Numbered from the stretch's first letter, positions 50,135 through 60,201 are shown. The stretch: DNA of 64,000 bases from Sphingomonadales bacterium Ga0077531 (GCA_001464915.1 LNED01000013.1:1-64000), one strand, 5' to 3'. Numbers and translations: made by a program. Notes: generated by a model from the sequence alone, not told the origin.

Positions 50135-50183
50135 TGCCGTTCCCCTTTGCGCACGTGTGCGGCTGCGAGTAAGGGCAGGCGTG

Positions 50184-51053
50184 ATGGATGTTAAGACCCA
50201 ATCTCTCGGCGACGTGCTGCCCCCCGTTTTGCCAGACGCCGCTGCCAGCGATGCACCGCGCGCCGAAATCCGCGCAAATCAGGGCTGGGGCGGCTTTGTG
50301 TGGTTCCTGATCAAGCTGCTGATAGCGGTGCTGGCGTTCCGCACGCTGGTGTTCTCGCCCTTCTCGATCCCATCGGAAAGCATGTTGCCGCGACTGATGA
50401 ACGGCGATTATCTGCTGGCTGCGAAATGGCCCTATGGCATCTCGCGCCATTCGCTGCCGTTCGATCTGCCCTTGCCCGAAGGTCGGCTGCTGGCGAACCC
50501 ACCCGAACGCGGCGATATCGTGATCTTCAAACACCCGATTGACGGGCGCGACTATATCAAGCGGGTGATCGGGTTGCCGGGTGACACGGTGAGCGTTGTC
50601 GGTGGGCAAGTGGTGCTGGGCGGCACGCCGGTGCCGCGCGTGGCGGTGGCCGATGCGCTCATCGTGCAATCGCCCAACACGGGGTGCGAATGGGGCGGTG
50701 AACTGGTGCAGCGCGATGATGGCGGTGCGGCGTGCCGCTACACCGCTTTCCGCGAAACCCTGCCCGGCGGCAAAAGCTACACAGTGCTCGATTTCGGCAT
50801 GACCCCGGGCGATGGCTTTGCGCCCAAAACCGTGCCCGAAGGCATGATGTTCGTGATGGGCGACAACCGCGACAATTCGCGCGACAGCCGGTTTGACGCG
50901 GCCGAGGGCGATGCGGTTGGCCTCGTGCCGCAAGACCTGTTGGTTGGCCGCGCCAGCATCATCGTTTGGTCGACCGATGGCAGCGCCGATTGGCTGCTGC
51001 CGTGGACATGGTTTTCCGCCGCGCGCTGGGACCGCATCGGAGACGGATTGTGA
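50184..51053 (+). CDS. lepB: Signal peptidase I
   Basis: SPFSIPSESMLPRLMNGDYLLA; GDIVIFKHPIDGRDYIKRVIGLPGD; MGDNRDNSRDSR. Confidence 0.97.
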   Translation: MDVKTQSLGDVLPPVLPDAAASDAPRAEIRANQGWGGFVWFLIKLLIAVLAFRTLVFSPFSIPSESMLPRLMNGDYLLAAKWPYGISRHSLPFDLPLPEGRLLANPPERGDIVIFKHPIDGRDYIKRVIGLPGDTVSVVGGQVVLGGTPVPRVAVADALIVQSPNTGCEWGGELVQRDDGGAACRYTAFRETLPGGKSYTVLDFGMTPGDGFAPKTVPEGMMFVMGDNRDNSRDSRFDAAEGDAVGLVPQDLLVGRASIIVWSTDGSADWLLPWTWFSAARWDRIGDGL

Positions 51054-51733
51054 AACACCTCGATCCCGCCGCGCGCGATTGGCTGGAGGCGCAGGGCTTT
51101 GCGATAGCCGATGAGGCTCCGTGGCTCGAAGCGCTCACCCATGGCAGCTTCAACGGCACGGGCGCGGAGGCAGCGGATTACCAACGGCTCGAATTTCTGG
51201 GAGACCGGGTGCTGGGCCTGTCGGTCGCCAGCTGGCTATTCCGCGCAACCGGCGCGCCCGAAGGCAAGTTGTCGCAGCGATTGAACGCGCTGGTCAGCGG
51301 CACGACTTGTGCGCGGATTGCCCGCACCATCGGTCTGCCCGCGCACATCCGGCTTGGCAAACAGGCCCGCGATGATGGCGGGACGGATAGCGACAAGATC
51401 CTCGGCGATGTGATGGAGGCGTTGATCGGCGCGTGTTTTGTCCAGCACGGGTTTGATACCGCCCGCGACATCATCTACCGGCTGTGGGCGGATGAGCTGG
51501 AAGGCGACGAAGGTAAATCCAAACACCCAAAAAGCGCATTGCAAGAATGGGCCGCCGGTAACCGACGCGCCATCCCTGCTTACGAAGTGGTGGGCCGCAG
51601 CGGCCCTGATCACGCCGCGCGCTTCACCGTGCGCGTCAGCATCCGCAACGTCGGCGAGGCGGAAGCCACCGCCAATAGCAAAGGCGAAGCCGAACGGCTC
51701 GCCGCCAAGGCATTTCTCGAACAATACGGGTAA
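51050..51733 (+). CDS. rnc: Ribonuclease III
   Basis: GTG start overlapping lepB stop; QRLEFLGDRVLGLSVASWLF; dsRBD C-terminus. Confidence 0.96.
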   Translation: MKHLDPAARDWLEAQGFAIADEAPWLEALTHGSFNGTGAEAADYQRLEFLGDRVLGLSVASWLFRATGAPEGKLSQRLNALVSGTTCARIARTIGLPAHIRLGKQARDDGGTDSDKILGDVMEALIGACFVQHGFDTARDIIYRLWADELEGDEGKSKHPKSALQEWAAGNRRAIPAYEVVGRSGPDHAARFTVRVSIRNVGEAEATANSKGEAERLAAKAFLEQYG

Positions 51734-51749
51734 CGTCCCGAATGGAACC

Positions 51750-52697
51750 ATGATGGAAACTGAAACACCCACCGATACTGGCCCCACCCCCGGCCCCACC
51801 CGCTGCGGCATGATTGCCGTGATCGGCGCGCCGAACGCAGGCAAATCGACACTGGTGAACCAACTTGTCGGCCAGAAGGTCGCGATCACCTCGGCCAAGG
51901 CGCAGACGACCCGCGCGCGGATGCTGGGCATTGCGCTGCACGAACTGGCGGGCGTGCCGGTGCAGATGATCCTGGTCGATACCCCGGGCATATTCGCGCC
52001 CAAGCGGAGGCTCGACCGCGCAATGGTCAGCGCCGCATGGGAAGGCGCAGAGGCGGCCGATGCGGTGCTGCTGCTGGTCGATCCGATCAAACAGCGGCGG
52101 CATGAACTGGAGCCGCTGCTGGAGGCGCTGGCGACCCGGCCCGAACGCAAAATCCTCGTCATCAACAAGGTCGACCGCAGCAAGAAGGAACCCATGCTGG
52201 CGCTGGCGCAGGATCTGGCGGGCAAGGTCGATTTTGCGGAAATCTACTTCGTCTCGGCCCTGACTGGTGACGGGGTGCCCGAATTGAAGGACGCGCTAGC
52301 GGGCATGATGCCCGAGGCGGAATGGATGTATCCCGAAGATCAGGTCTCCAACGTTTCAGAACGCCTACTCGCCACAGAAATCACCCGCGAACAGCTGTAT
52401 CAGCAACTGCACGAAGAACTGCCGTACGACAGCGCCGTGCGGCCCGAGAAATACGAAGTGCGCGCCGATGGCAGCATCGAAATCCACCAGCAGATCGTGG
52501 TGGCGCGGGAGACACAACGCGCCATCGTGCTGGGCAAGGGCGGGTCACGGATCAAACAAATCGGCGCCGCCGCGCGCAAGGAATTGTCCGAAGTGCTGGG
52601 CGTGCCGGTGCACCTCTATCTCCACGTCAAGCAGCTGGAAAACTGGGCCGAGGACAAGGAGATTTTCGAGGAAATGGGGCTGGACTGGGTACGTTAG
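51750..52697 (+). CDS. era: GTPase Era
   Basis: MIAVIGAPNAGKSTLVNQLVGQKVAITSAKAQTTRARMLG; VDTPGIF; KH domain IVLGKGGSRIKQIG. Confidence 0.97.
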   Translation: MMETETPTDTGPTPGPTRCGMIAVIGAPNAGKSTLVNQLVGQKVAITSAKAQTTRARMLGIALHELAGVPVQMILVDTPGIFAPKRRLDRAMVSAAWEGAEAADAVLLLVDPIKQRRHELEPLLEALATRPERKILVINKVDRSKKEPMLALAQDLAGKVDFAEIYFVSALTGDGVPELKDALAGMMPEAEWMYPEDQVSNVSERLLATEITREQLYQQLHEELPYDSAVRPEKYEVRADGSIEIHQQIVVARETQRAIVLGKGGSRIKQIGAAARKELSEVLGVPVHLYLHVKQLENWAEDKEIFEEMGLDWVR

Positions 52698-52838
52698 ACG
52701 CCTCAGCTTAGCCCGGATCTGAACCAAAACCTGCCGTTCGGCTAGCGACCCCGAAGCAGACATTTGCGTCTTCCCAAAATGCCAGCACGTATCTGCTCTA
52801 TAATGCTGGAGAAAAACGCTGTGGTTCACGTGACCAAA

Positions 52839-53501
52839 ATGGCCCGAATGCTGGCCGCAACTTTTCTGCTGGTTTCGCCGACAGTGGCTCAAACATCGAT
52901 CACGAGCACGCCCGGCAATCCTGATCCAACGCCCATCATCGAAAGTGTGAAAATCGGCACGCAAGTGTGGATGCGGGAGAACTACGCAGGTACGCGCTTT
53001 CGCAACGGCGATCCGATTGCGCTGCTGACCGATGATTCTACTTGGGCCGAGGCAGGGCGAAACGGAGTGCCGGCATATACGACCTATTCCAATCAGATGC
53101 CTCCACCAGCCAAGTGGGGGCTGCTCTACAACTTCGCGGCCGTTACCGATGAACGTGGCATATGCCCGGAAGGTTGGCGTGTCCCAGACAATCGCGACTG
53201 GCTCGTGCTTGAAGATTTCCTTGGTGGCGGAGCGCAAGCCGCAAAGGCATTGAAAGCTACTGAAGGCTGGCCCGGAAGATACGCAGGGTCGGACAGCACC
53301 GGCTTTGGGGCACTTCCGGCTGGCTGGCGAACGCAAGAAGGCATCTTTTATCTAGCCGGACGCATCGGCTATTTCTGGACCAGCGAAAGATCACCGGACG
53401 GGACTGTCATGTCCCATATGGTTTTCGATGTCGAACGACCGATTTTCAGGATTGGCTATGATCCTGGGATGGGCCAATCTTTAAGATGTATCGCCGAGTA
53501 A
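52839..53501 (+). CDS. Secreted FISUMP-domain (Fibrobacter succinogenes major paralog-like) protein
   Basis: KIGTQVWMRENYAGTRFRNGDPI...WGLLYNFAAVTDERGICPEGWRVPDNRDWLVLEDFLGG...GFGALPAGWRTQEGIF...GYFWTSE...SLRCIAE. Confidence 0.8.
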   Translation: MARMLAATFLLVSPTVAQTSITSTPGNPDPTPIIESVKIGTQVWMRENYAGTRFRNGDPIALLTDDSTWAEAGRNGVPAYTTYSNQMPPPAKWGLLYNFAAVTDERGICPEGWRVPDNRDWLVLEDFLGGGAQAAKALKATEGWPGRYAGSDSTGFGALPAGWRTQEGIFYLAGRIGYFWTSERSPDGTVMSHMVFDVERPIFRIGYDPGMGQSLRCIAE

Positions 53502-53655
53502 TCTGACCGGCGAAAACTGACGTTCCGGATTCCACCCATCAGCGGCCATGAGCGACGATCTTCCGCAATCCCGTAAGCTGACCTGCGTCTTCGCTGCTCG
53601 TAATGGAGAGGCTCTATCGCCCCGTGCTTGACACCGCGCGACGAGGGGTTTGCAA

Positions 53656-54351
53656 TCACCCCCGCCCTAGCTTCTCCAGCTTCGCCTTCAGCGCGGCCTC
53701 GTCGAACGGCTTGACGATGTAATCATCCGCTCCCGCTGCGATGCCATCATGGATGTCCTTCGCCTCGCCGTTCGAGGTGCAGAACACTACCACCGGTTCT
53801 TTGGGTGTGGGGATGCCGCGCAGTTTGGTGACGAATTCGATCCCGTCCATTTCGGGCATGTTCCAATCGGTCAGCACCAGATCGGGCATCGATTTCTTGC
53901 AGCGCGCCAGCGCTTCTTCGCCGTTTTCAGCTTCGACCGGGACATAGCCCAGGCTGATCGCGATCTTCGACGAAACCTTGCGGATCACGCGGCTATCATC
54001 AACGATCAGGCAGGTCTTGGTGACAGCCGCAGGCGCAACGGCCCCGGCATAGCGGTCGCGCATCGCCTTGGCGGCAGCGACGATCGAATCGGTGTCAGAA
54101 GTGCCTGCGACATGGGGTACCATCTGCGGCGCGGCCGGAGCGGGAGGGACAGGTACCGCAACCGCCTCAGCCGACGGTTCAGGAGAGCGCGCTTGCGGCA
54201 CTGAGGCGGCGCGCTCGACGACGGCCTTTTCCGCATCCTCGGCTTCTTTGGTGAGCGCCGCTTCGTTCAACGCCAGCTTTTCAGCCAGCGTGCGGCCTTC
54301 CATCCCGGCGCGGCGGGTCTGACCGGATGTGCGCTTGATAAGGTTCTGCAC
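53656..54351 (-). CDS. CheY-like response regulator with about 110-aa N-terminal extension
   Basis: TCLIVDDSRVIRKVSSKIAISLGY; DLVLTDWNMPEMDGIEFV; FCTSNGE; DDYIVKPFDEAAL. Confidence 0.9.
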   Translation of the reverse strand: MQNLIKRTSGQTRRAGMEGRTLAEKLALNEAALTKEAEDAEKAVVERAASVPQARSPEPSAEAVAVPVPPAPAAPQMVPHVAGTSDTDSIVAAAKAMRDRYAGAVAPAAVTKTCLIVDDSRVIRKVSSKIAISLGYVPVEAENGEEALARCKKSMPDLVLTDWNMPEMDGIEFVTKLRGIPTPKEPVVVFCTSNGEAKDIHDGIAAGADDYIVKPFDEAALKAKLEKLGRG

Positions 54352-54353
54352 GT

Positions 54354-54656
54354 CTATCGCCCCCCGCCCAGTGTCGCAAAGCCCGCCTCAAAAGCATGGG
54401 CAGCGTAATCATCGGAATAGGGATCGGCGGCATCTAGGGTGCCGACAGCCTCGCCCGGGGTCAGCCGCACGTGGAGGTAGGGCATCCAGACATCACCGTA
54501 ATCGGCTTTCTGATACCACACGTCGATCACGTCATAGCTCGCCCACATGCCATCGGGTTCGCGCAAGCGCAGACCTTCGCCGATGCGCGGCACTGCGGCA
54601 AAGCGAACGCGATCCTGCGTTTGGTGGGTCTCGTTCTGGACTTCGATTTCTATCAC
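54354..54656 (-). CDS. Hypothetical protein
   Basis: VIEIEVQNETHQTQDRVRFAAVPRIGEGLRLREPDGMWASYDVIDVWYQKADYGDVWMPYLHVRLTPGEAVG; directly upstream of response regulator; start uncertain (54656 or 54716). Confidence 0.55.
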   Translation of the reverse strand: MIEIEVQNETHQTQDRVRFAAVPRIGEGLRLREPDGMWASYDVIDVWYQKADYGDVWMPYLHVRLTPGEAVGTLDAADPYSDDYAAHAFEAGFATLGGGR

Positions 54657-54746
54657 GGTGCGGGTCCCTAGTCTCAGGACTCGGGTGATAGGCAGCAATG
54701 CTTTATGATTTACCAACGCCGCGGCAGGAGATGGCGCGGCTGCACC

Positions 54747-57347
54747 TTATTCGGTTGCAGCCGCTGCCTTTTTCGCCGGGGCCTTCTTTTTCGCCGGAGC
54801 CTTCTTAGGGGCTGCCTTTTTGGCAGCGGGTTTTTTCGCCGCTGCCTTTTTGGGTGCGGCTTTCTTCCTGCCCTTCTTGGCGGGCGGGCCCTTGGCAATG
54901 CGGGCGTCGATCAGCGCGATGGCGATATCGATGGTGACATCCTCGGGCTTCATGTCTTTGGCGATGGTCGCATTGGTGGTGCCATCGGTGACATAGGGGC
55001 CGTAGCGGCCCGGCATCACCTTGATCTCCCCGCCGCTGGTGGGATGCGCGCCCAACGTGGCGATGGGCTCGGACGCGGTGCGCGTTCCGGGGCCACGATT
55101 GGCCGCTTGCGCGAGCAAATCGACCGCGCGGTTCATCCCCACCTCGAACACGTCTCGAGTGTTGGTGAGCTTGCCGTATTTGCCATCGTGGCGGAGATAG
55201 GGGCCATAACGCCCTATATTGGCTTCGATTTCCTTGCCCGTATCGGGATGTGCGCCAACGATGCGTGGCAGATCGAGCAGCTTCACCGCCCAATCCAAGT
55301 CGAAATCGTCGAGATCCTTGGGGATGCTGGCGCGTTTCGCTTCCTTGCCGTCGCCCATCTGGACGTAGGGGCCGAAGCGCCCGGTCTTGCGGTGGATATC
55401 CTCGCCGGTTTCGGGGTGCTGGCCCATCACGCCATCATCCGCGCCGTCCGCGCCCTCGCCGCCCGGTTGGGCAAAGCGGCGGGTGAATTTGCATTCGGGA
55501 TAGTTCACGCATGCGACAAACGCGCCAAACTTGCCGCCGCGCAACGATAGCCGCCCATTGGCGCGACCTTCGCTGGCGCACAGCGGGCAGGCGCGCGGGT
55601 CGGCACCGTCTTCGCGCGGGGGGAACAGGAAATCGGAGAGATATTCGTCCAATGCCTCGGTCACTTCCGAAGGCAGCTTCTCCATTACCTCGTCGGCCTT
55701 GGGCTTGAAGTCCTTCCAGAAGCGGGCCAGCACCGCCTTGTAATCCTCGCGCCCGTCAGAAACGACGTCGAGCTCGTCTTCCATCCCGGCCGTGAAATCA
55801 TAGGCGACGTAGGTGGGGAAAAAACGTTCGAGGAACGCGGTCAGCAAGCGGCCGGATTCTTCGGCGAAGAAGCGGTTCTTCTCCATCCGCACATAGGCCC
55901 GGTCGCGCAGGGTCTGGATGGTTGAGGCGTAGGTCGATGGCCGCCCGATGCCGAGTTCTTCGAGGCGTTTGACAAGGCTGGCTTCGGAGAAACGCGGCGG
56001 CGGCTGGGTGAAGTGCTGCGTCGCATCGACCGCGCGTTTGGCGGGCGTGTCCCCGGCCTTCATTACCGGCAGCAGGCTGCCATCATCATCGTCAGAATCG
56101 TCAAAGCTTTCCTGATAGACCGCGAGAAAGCCGGGGAAGCGAACCACCTGTCCGGTGGCGCGCAGCTCGTGCTGGCCGGTCGCATCGCGCAGGGTAACGG
56201 TGGTGCGTTCCAGCTGCGCGGTCGCCATCTGGCTCGCCATCGCGCGCTTGAAGATCAGGTCATACAGCTTGCCCTCGTCACCCGTGCCCACGCGGTCGCG
56301 GGTGAAATCCGTCGGGCGGATCGCCTCGTGCGCTTCCTGCGCGTTCTTGGCTTTGGTGCTGTAGAAACGTGGCTTTTCAGGGCGGTAATCTTCGCTGAAG
56401 CGCGCCGCGATGGCATCGCGCGCGGCCATAATCGCGCTCATATCCATCTGCACGCCGTCGGTCCGCATGTAGGTGATCGCGCCCGCCTCATACAGCGATT
56501 GCGCCAACCGCATGGTGTGCTGCGCTGAGAAGCCGAGCTTGCGCGCGGCTTCCTGTTGCAGCGTCGAGGTGGTGAACGGCGGCGCGGGGTTGCGTTTCAG
56601 CGGCTTGGTTTCAACGCCTTCGACGGTGAAGCGCCCGGCCTCTACGGCGGCCTTGGCCTCCATTGCAATGCCTTCAGCCCCAAGGCTCAGCTTCTCCAGC
56701 TTATCACCCCGGAACCGCACCAACCGCGCATCAAACTCGGTGCCATCGTGCATCATCCGCGCAACGACGCTCCAGTATTCGTCCGCCCGGAAGGCTTCGA
56801 TCTCACGCTCACGCTCAACAATCAGGCGCAACGCGACCGATTGCACGCGGCCCGCGCTCTTGGCACCGGGAAGCTTGCGCCACAGCACCGGCGACAGGGT
56901 AAAACCGAACAGATAATCGAGCGCGCGCCGCGCCAGATAGGCATCAATCAACGGCTGATCGAGCTCGCGTGGGCGGGTCATCGCCTCGGTCACGGCCTGT
57001 TTGGTGATCGCGTTGAAGGTGACGCGGTCGACCAGCGCGGGCACGCTTTTGCGCTTTTTCAGCAGTTCGAGGACGTGCCAGCTGATCGCTTCACCTTCGC
57101 GATCAGGGTCAGTCGCCAACACCAGACGGGTCGCGCCCTTGGCCGCATCGGCGATTTCCTTGAAGCGGCTTTGTTTGTCGCGGTAGAGTTCCCACTCCAT
57201 CGCAAAGTCGGCGTCGGGATCAACGCTGCCATCCTTGGGCGGCAGATCGCGGACGTGGCCATAGGACGCGAGAACCTTGAAGTCCTTGCCCAGATATTTC
57301 TCGATAGTCTTCGCCTTGGCGGGCGATTCAACGATGACAAGCTGCAT
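54747..57347 (-). CDS. topA: DNA topoisomerase I with Lys/Ala-rich C-terminal tail
   Basis: MQLVIVESPAKAKTIEKYLGKDFKVLASYGHVRDLP; AGAITYMRTDGVQM; CPLCASEGR zinc ribbon; tail KKAAAKKPAAKKAAPKKAPAKKKAPAKK. Confidence 0.97.
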   Translation of the reverse strand: MQLVIVESPAKAKTIEKYLGKDFKVLASYGHVRDLPPKDGSVDPDADFAMEWELYRDKQSRFKEIADAAKGATRLVLATDPDREGEAISWHVLELLKKRKSVPALVDRVTFNAITKQAVTEAMTRPRELDQPLIDAYLARRALDYLFGFTLSPVLWRKLPGAKSAGRVQSVALRLIVEREREIEAFRADEYWSVVARMMHDGTEFDARLVRFRGDKLEKLSLGAEGIAMEAKAAVEAGRFTVEGVETKPLKRNPAPPFTTSTLQQEAARKLGFSAQHTMRLAQSLYEAGAITYMRTDGVQMDMSAIMAARDAIAARFSEDYRPEKPRFYSTKAKNAQEAHEAIRPTDFTRDRVGTGDEGKLYDLIFKRAMASQMATAQLERTTVTLRDATGQHELRATGQVVRFPGFLAVYQESFDDSDDDDGSLLPVMKAGDTPAKRAVDATQHFTQPPPRFSEASLVKRLEELGIGRPSTYASTIQTLRDRAYVRMEKNRFFAEESGRLLTAFLERFFPTYVAYDFTAGMEDELDVVSDGREDYKAVLARFWKDFKPKADEVMEKLPSEVTEALDEYLSDFLFPPREDGADPRACPLCASEGRANGRLSLRGGKFGAFVACVNYPECKFTRRFAQPGGEGADGADDGVMGQHPETGEDIHRKTGRFGPYVQMGDGKEAKRASIPKDLDDFDLDWAVKLLDLPRIVGAHPDTGKEIEANIGRYGPYLRHDGKYGKLTNTRDVFEVGMNRAVDLLAQAANRGPGTRTASEPIATLGAHPTSGGEIKVMPGRYGPYVTDGTTNATIAKDMKPEDVTIDIAIALIDARIAKGPPAKKGRKKAAPKKAAAKKPAAKKAAPKKAPAKKKAPAKKAAAATE

Positions 57348-57420
57348 GATGGTTCCGGGCCGTCCCTTACGTGTGTACGCGCGAGGGTGAAGCGGGGCTC
57401 CTTACGGCGTCAAGCGCAAT

Positions 57421-57765
57421 TCACAAGCCTGCAAGCATCATGACCAGCAGCGCAAGCGCCAGCAATGGCAACACCCGATCTAGCGCCCGCCGCCACGGCG
57501 AGGCAAAATGCGCGCCGCCCAGCACCAGCACCGCAAGCGCAGCCGGAACCGCGAAGAAGAGGAACAAGGCGCCAAACGCCAAGGCGCCGAGAAAGAAAAT
57601 GAAGTCGTCGCCGCTTTCCATGGGCGCCTGCCCCCAGATCGCAAGAATGCCCAGATAGACGCAGCCCACCGCTATGATGATCAGCGATGCCCGCTCGCTT
57701 GTCGTCCGCCTTGTCCAAGCGTTCTCGGCCCATGCGTTCTGGGCCCACGCGTCCCGGATCGTCAT
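57421..57765 (-). CDS. Hypothetical membrane protein
   Basis: 114 aa, several hydrophobic segments. Confidence 0.6.
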   Translation of the reverse strand: MTIRDAWAQNAWAENAWTRRTTSERASLIIIAVGCVYLGILAIWGQAPMESGDDFIFFLGALAFGALFLFFAVPAALAVLVLGGAHFASPWRRALDRVLPLLALALLVMMLAGL

Positions 57766-57802
57766 CGGCCGAGCCCATTCGCAGCAAGCTCAGGCCCGCC
57801 CA

Positions 57803-58456
57803 TCACCCGAACACTTCCTCAATCGAATTGTCCTGCGGCCCCAGCAACTCGTAGGTAGCAGTCGACAATGCGAACAGCAGCAACGGGATTAATTGCAGCT
57901 CGATTACGTCGATCGGTTCCGCCGCGCGATCTGTGCCAAGCCCGGCAAGCAAGCCGCCGATCCCGCCGATCAGCCCTCCGATCAGACTGACTCCGATGAA
58001 TATCAGCGCAGCCGCCCCGGCAATCGGCAGGGTATGGCCGCGCACCGCCCGCCAGCTATTGATCGCCGCCGCAAAAGCGCCGTCTCCGCGTGCAACAATG
58101 TAAGAGGGCGCGGCGATGTAGCGGGCCACCAGAAATAATCCCGGCAACACGAACAGCCCAATACCAAACATGATGGGAATGATCAGCACCGCAGCTAAGC
58201 CGACGAAAGCAAAGATGTGGATGCGCGGCGTCTCCACCAGACCGCGCGCCTTCAGCAGTGAACGGAAAAGCCAATATTGGCCCGCGAAATAGAGGATCAG
58301 GCCCACCAGTCCGGTCGGCTCGTCACCCACCAGTTGTCCGACGAACGCCAGCACGGTGGCAACGGCAAGATAGGCCAGCAACTGCCACCAGACGAGCCTG
58401 AGGTTGGCAAACATCCCCGACACGAGCGCGCCAAAACTTACATCGCGGCGTGTCAA
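57803..58456 (-). CDS. Multi-pass membrane protein (YciC/glycerophosphodiesterase membrane-domain-like)
   Basis: 217 aa hydrophobic; TTG start overlaps dprA stop. Confidence 0.6.
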   Translation of the reverse strand: MTRRDVSFGALVSGMFANLRLVWWQLLAYLAVATVLAFVGQLVGDEPTGLVGLILYFAGQYWLFRSLLKARGLVETPRIHIFAFVGLAAVLIIPIMFGIGLFVLPGLFLVARYIAAPSYIVARGDGAFAAAINSWRAVRGHTLPIAGAAALIFIGVSLIGGLIGGIGGLLAGLGTDRAAEPIDVIELQLIPLLLFALSTATYELLGPQDNSIEEVFG

Positions 58457-59595
58457 ATCCCTGACCTTCGCACCAAACCACTTCCCTCACGTTCAATTTC
58501 GCCCGCCAGTTCGAGTTCCAGCAGCGCCATGTGCACAGCGGCTGTGCTCGATCCCGATTGGCGGATCAGTTCATCAACGCTGATGGGAGCGGAGGAAAGC
58601 AGCGCGGCGATGGCATCCGCACCCTCTCCGCCCACGTCTGCATCGGCCAGTTCCGCGTAGTCAAAATCCGCCGCGCCCTCGCTCACCCGGAACCGTGATC
58701 GCGGGGTGCCGGTGAAGCTTTGCAGCAGTTCCACCACCTCATCGGGCGTCTGCACCAGCACCGCGCCTTCGCGGATCAACTGGTTGCAGCCACTCGCGCG
58801 GGTATCGAGCGGGGAGCCGGGGATCGCCATCACCTCACGCCCCGCCTCGCCCGCCAGCCGCGCGGTGATGAGGCTGCCCGATTGCGGTGCAGCCTCGACC
58901 ACGAGCGTGCCAGCGGCCAGCCCAGCGATGATACGGTTGCGGCTTGGGAAATGCCTCCCGCGCGGTTCGGTGCCGGGGGGCTGCTCGGCGATCAGCAGCG
59001 CCTCATTGGCGATGCGTTCCTGCAAGGCGGTGTGCTGCGGCGGGTAGGTGATGTCGATCCCGCTCGCGATTACGCCGATGGTGGCGCGGCTGTAGTGGCC
59101 GAGCGCGCCTTCATGTGCCGCGCCGTCGATGCCCCTCGCCAAACCCGAGACGACGGTGAACCCCGCCTCGGCCAGTGCAGCGGCGAATTCGCGCGCCAGC
59201 TTCACGGCCGCTGCGCTGGCATTGCGCGCACCGACCAGCGCGACGCAGGGTTCGGATGCAAGCGCCAGCTTGCCTCGGCAGGTGAGGATTGGCGGGGCTG
59301 AGTCCAGTTCGGCCAACAAACCGGGGTAATCGGGCTGATCGTGGAACAGATAGCGGGCACCTGCTTTGCGCACCGCTGCGACTTCGCGTTCAATGCCGTC
59401 AGTGGGAGCCGGACGGTATGGCCCCTTCCCGCGGGCAGCAAGATCGGGCAGCGCATCAAGCGCCGCCGCCGCCGTCCCGAACCGCGCCAGCAATTGGCGA
59501 TAGCTCACCGGGCCGATATTCGGCGAACGCAGCAAGCGAATCCGCGCGAAGGCTTCGTTTTGTGAAAGCATCGGCTGCGACCCTTGGCTTTCCAT
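58453..59595 (-). CDS. dprA: DNA-processing protein DprA
   Basis: VALVGARNASAAAVKLAREFAAALAEAGFTVVSGLARGIDGAAHEGAL; PSRNRIIAGLAAGTLVVEAAPQSGSLITARLA. Confidence 0.95.
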   Translation of the reverse strand: MESQGSQPMLSQNEAFARIRLLRSPNIGPVSYRQLLARFGTAAAALDALPDLAARGKGPYRPAPTDGIEREVAAVRKAGARYLFHDQPDYPGLLAELDSAPPILTCRGKLALASEPCVALVGARNASAAAVKLAREFAAALAEAGFTVVSGLARGIDGAAHEGALGHYSRATIGVIASGIDITYPPQHTALQERIANEALLIAEQPPGTEPRGRHFPSRNRIIAGLAAGTLVVEAAPQSGSLITARLAGEAGREVMAIPGSPLDTRASGCNQLIREGAVLVQTPDEVVELLQSFTGTPRSRFRVSEGAADFDYAELADADVGGEGADAIAALLSSAPISVDELIRQSGSSTAAVHMALLELELAGEIEREGSGLVRRSGI

Positions 59596-59611
59596 CAGAT
59601 GCCCCCCGGCA

Positions 59612-60196
59612 TCACGGCTTGGCCGAGCCGATCTTGGGCTCCTCCCCGCGCATCAGCCGCCCGATATTGGCGCGGTGCTGCACCAGAACGATCGCGGCAA
59701 TGGCGAGCAGCGGTGCGATCGTCTGAGGGTAGCCCAACCCCCACGCCACCGCAGGCGCGGCGACCACGGTGGTCATCGATGAGACCGAAGAAATCCGGCT
59801 GAGATACAGCACCGCCGCCCAGATCGCGGCGCAGGCCAACATTGCAGGCCACGCCAGCGCCAGCAGCGCGCCCGCTGCACTCGCGAACCCTTTGCCGCCC
59901 TTGAACATCAGCCACGGGGTGAAGCAATGCCCTGCCACCGCTGCGACGCCTGCCACCCCTTCCGTGCCCGGCCAGACTTGTCCGGCGATCAGCACCGGCA
60001 CCGCCGCCTTGGCCGCGTCAAGTAGCACTGTGGCCGCCGCCAGCCCCTTGTTGCCCGTCCGCAGCACGTTGGTCGCGCCGATGCTGCCGCTACCTATGTC
60101 GCGCACATCGCCCAGCCCGGCGGCGCGCGTGAGGATCAGACCGAACGGGACTGATCCCAGCGCAAAGCCCAATAGTGCGGCGAAAACAGCTTCCAA
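59612..60196 (-). CDS. plsY: Glycerol-3-phosphate acyltransferase PlsY (TTG start)
   Basis: EAVFAALLGFALGSVPFGLILTRAAGLGDVRDIGSGSIGATNVLRTGNKGLAAATVLLDAAKA. Confidence 0.95.
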   Translation of the reverse strand: MEAVFAALLGFALGSVPFGLILTRAAGLGDVRDIGSGSIGATNVLRTGNKGLAAATVLLDAAKAAVPVLIAGQVWPGTEGVAGVAAVAGHCFTPWLMFKGGKGFASAAGALLALAWPAMLACAAIWAAVLYLSRISSVSSMTTVVAAPAVAWGLGYPQTIAPLLAIAAIVLVQHRANIGRLMRGEEPKIGSAKP

Positions 60197-60201
60197 GACA
60201 C

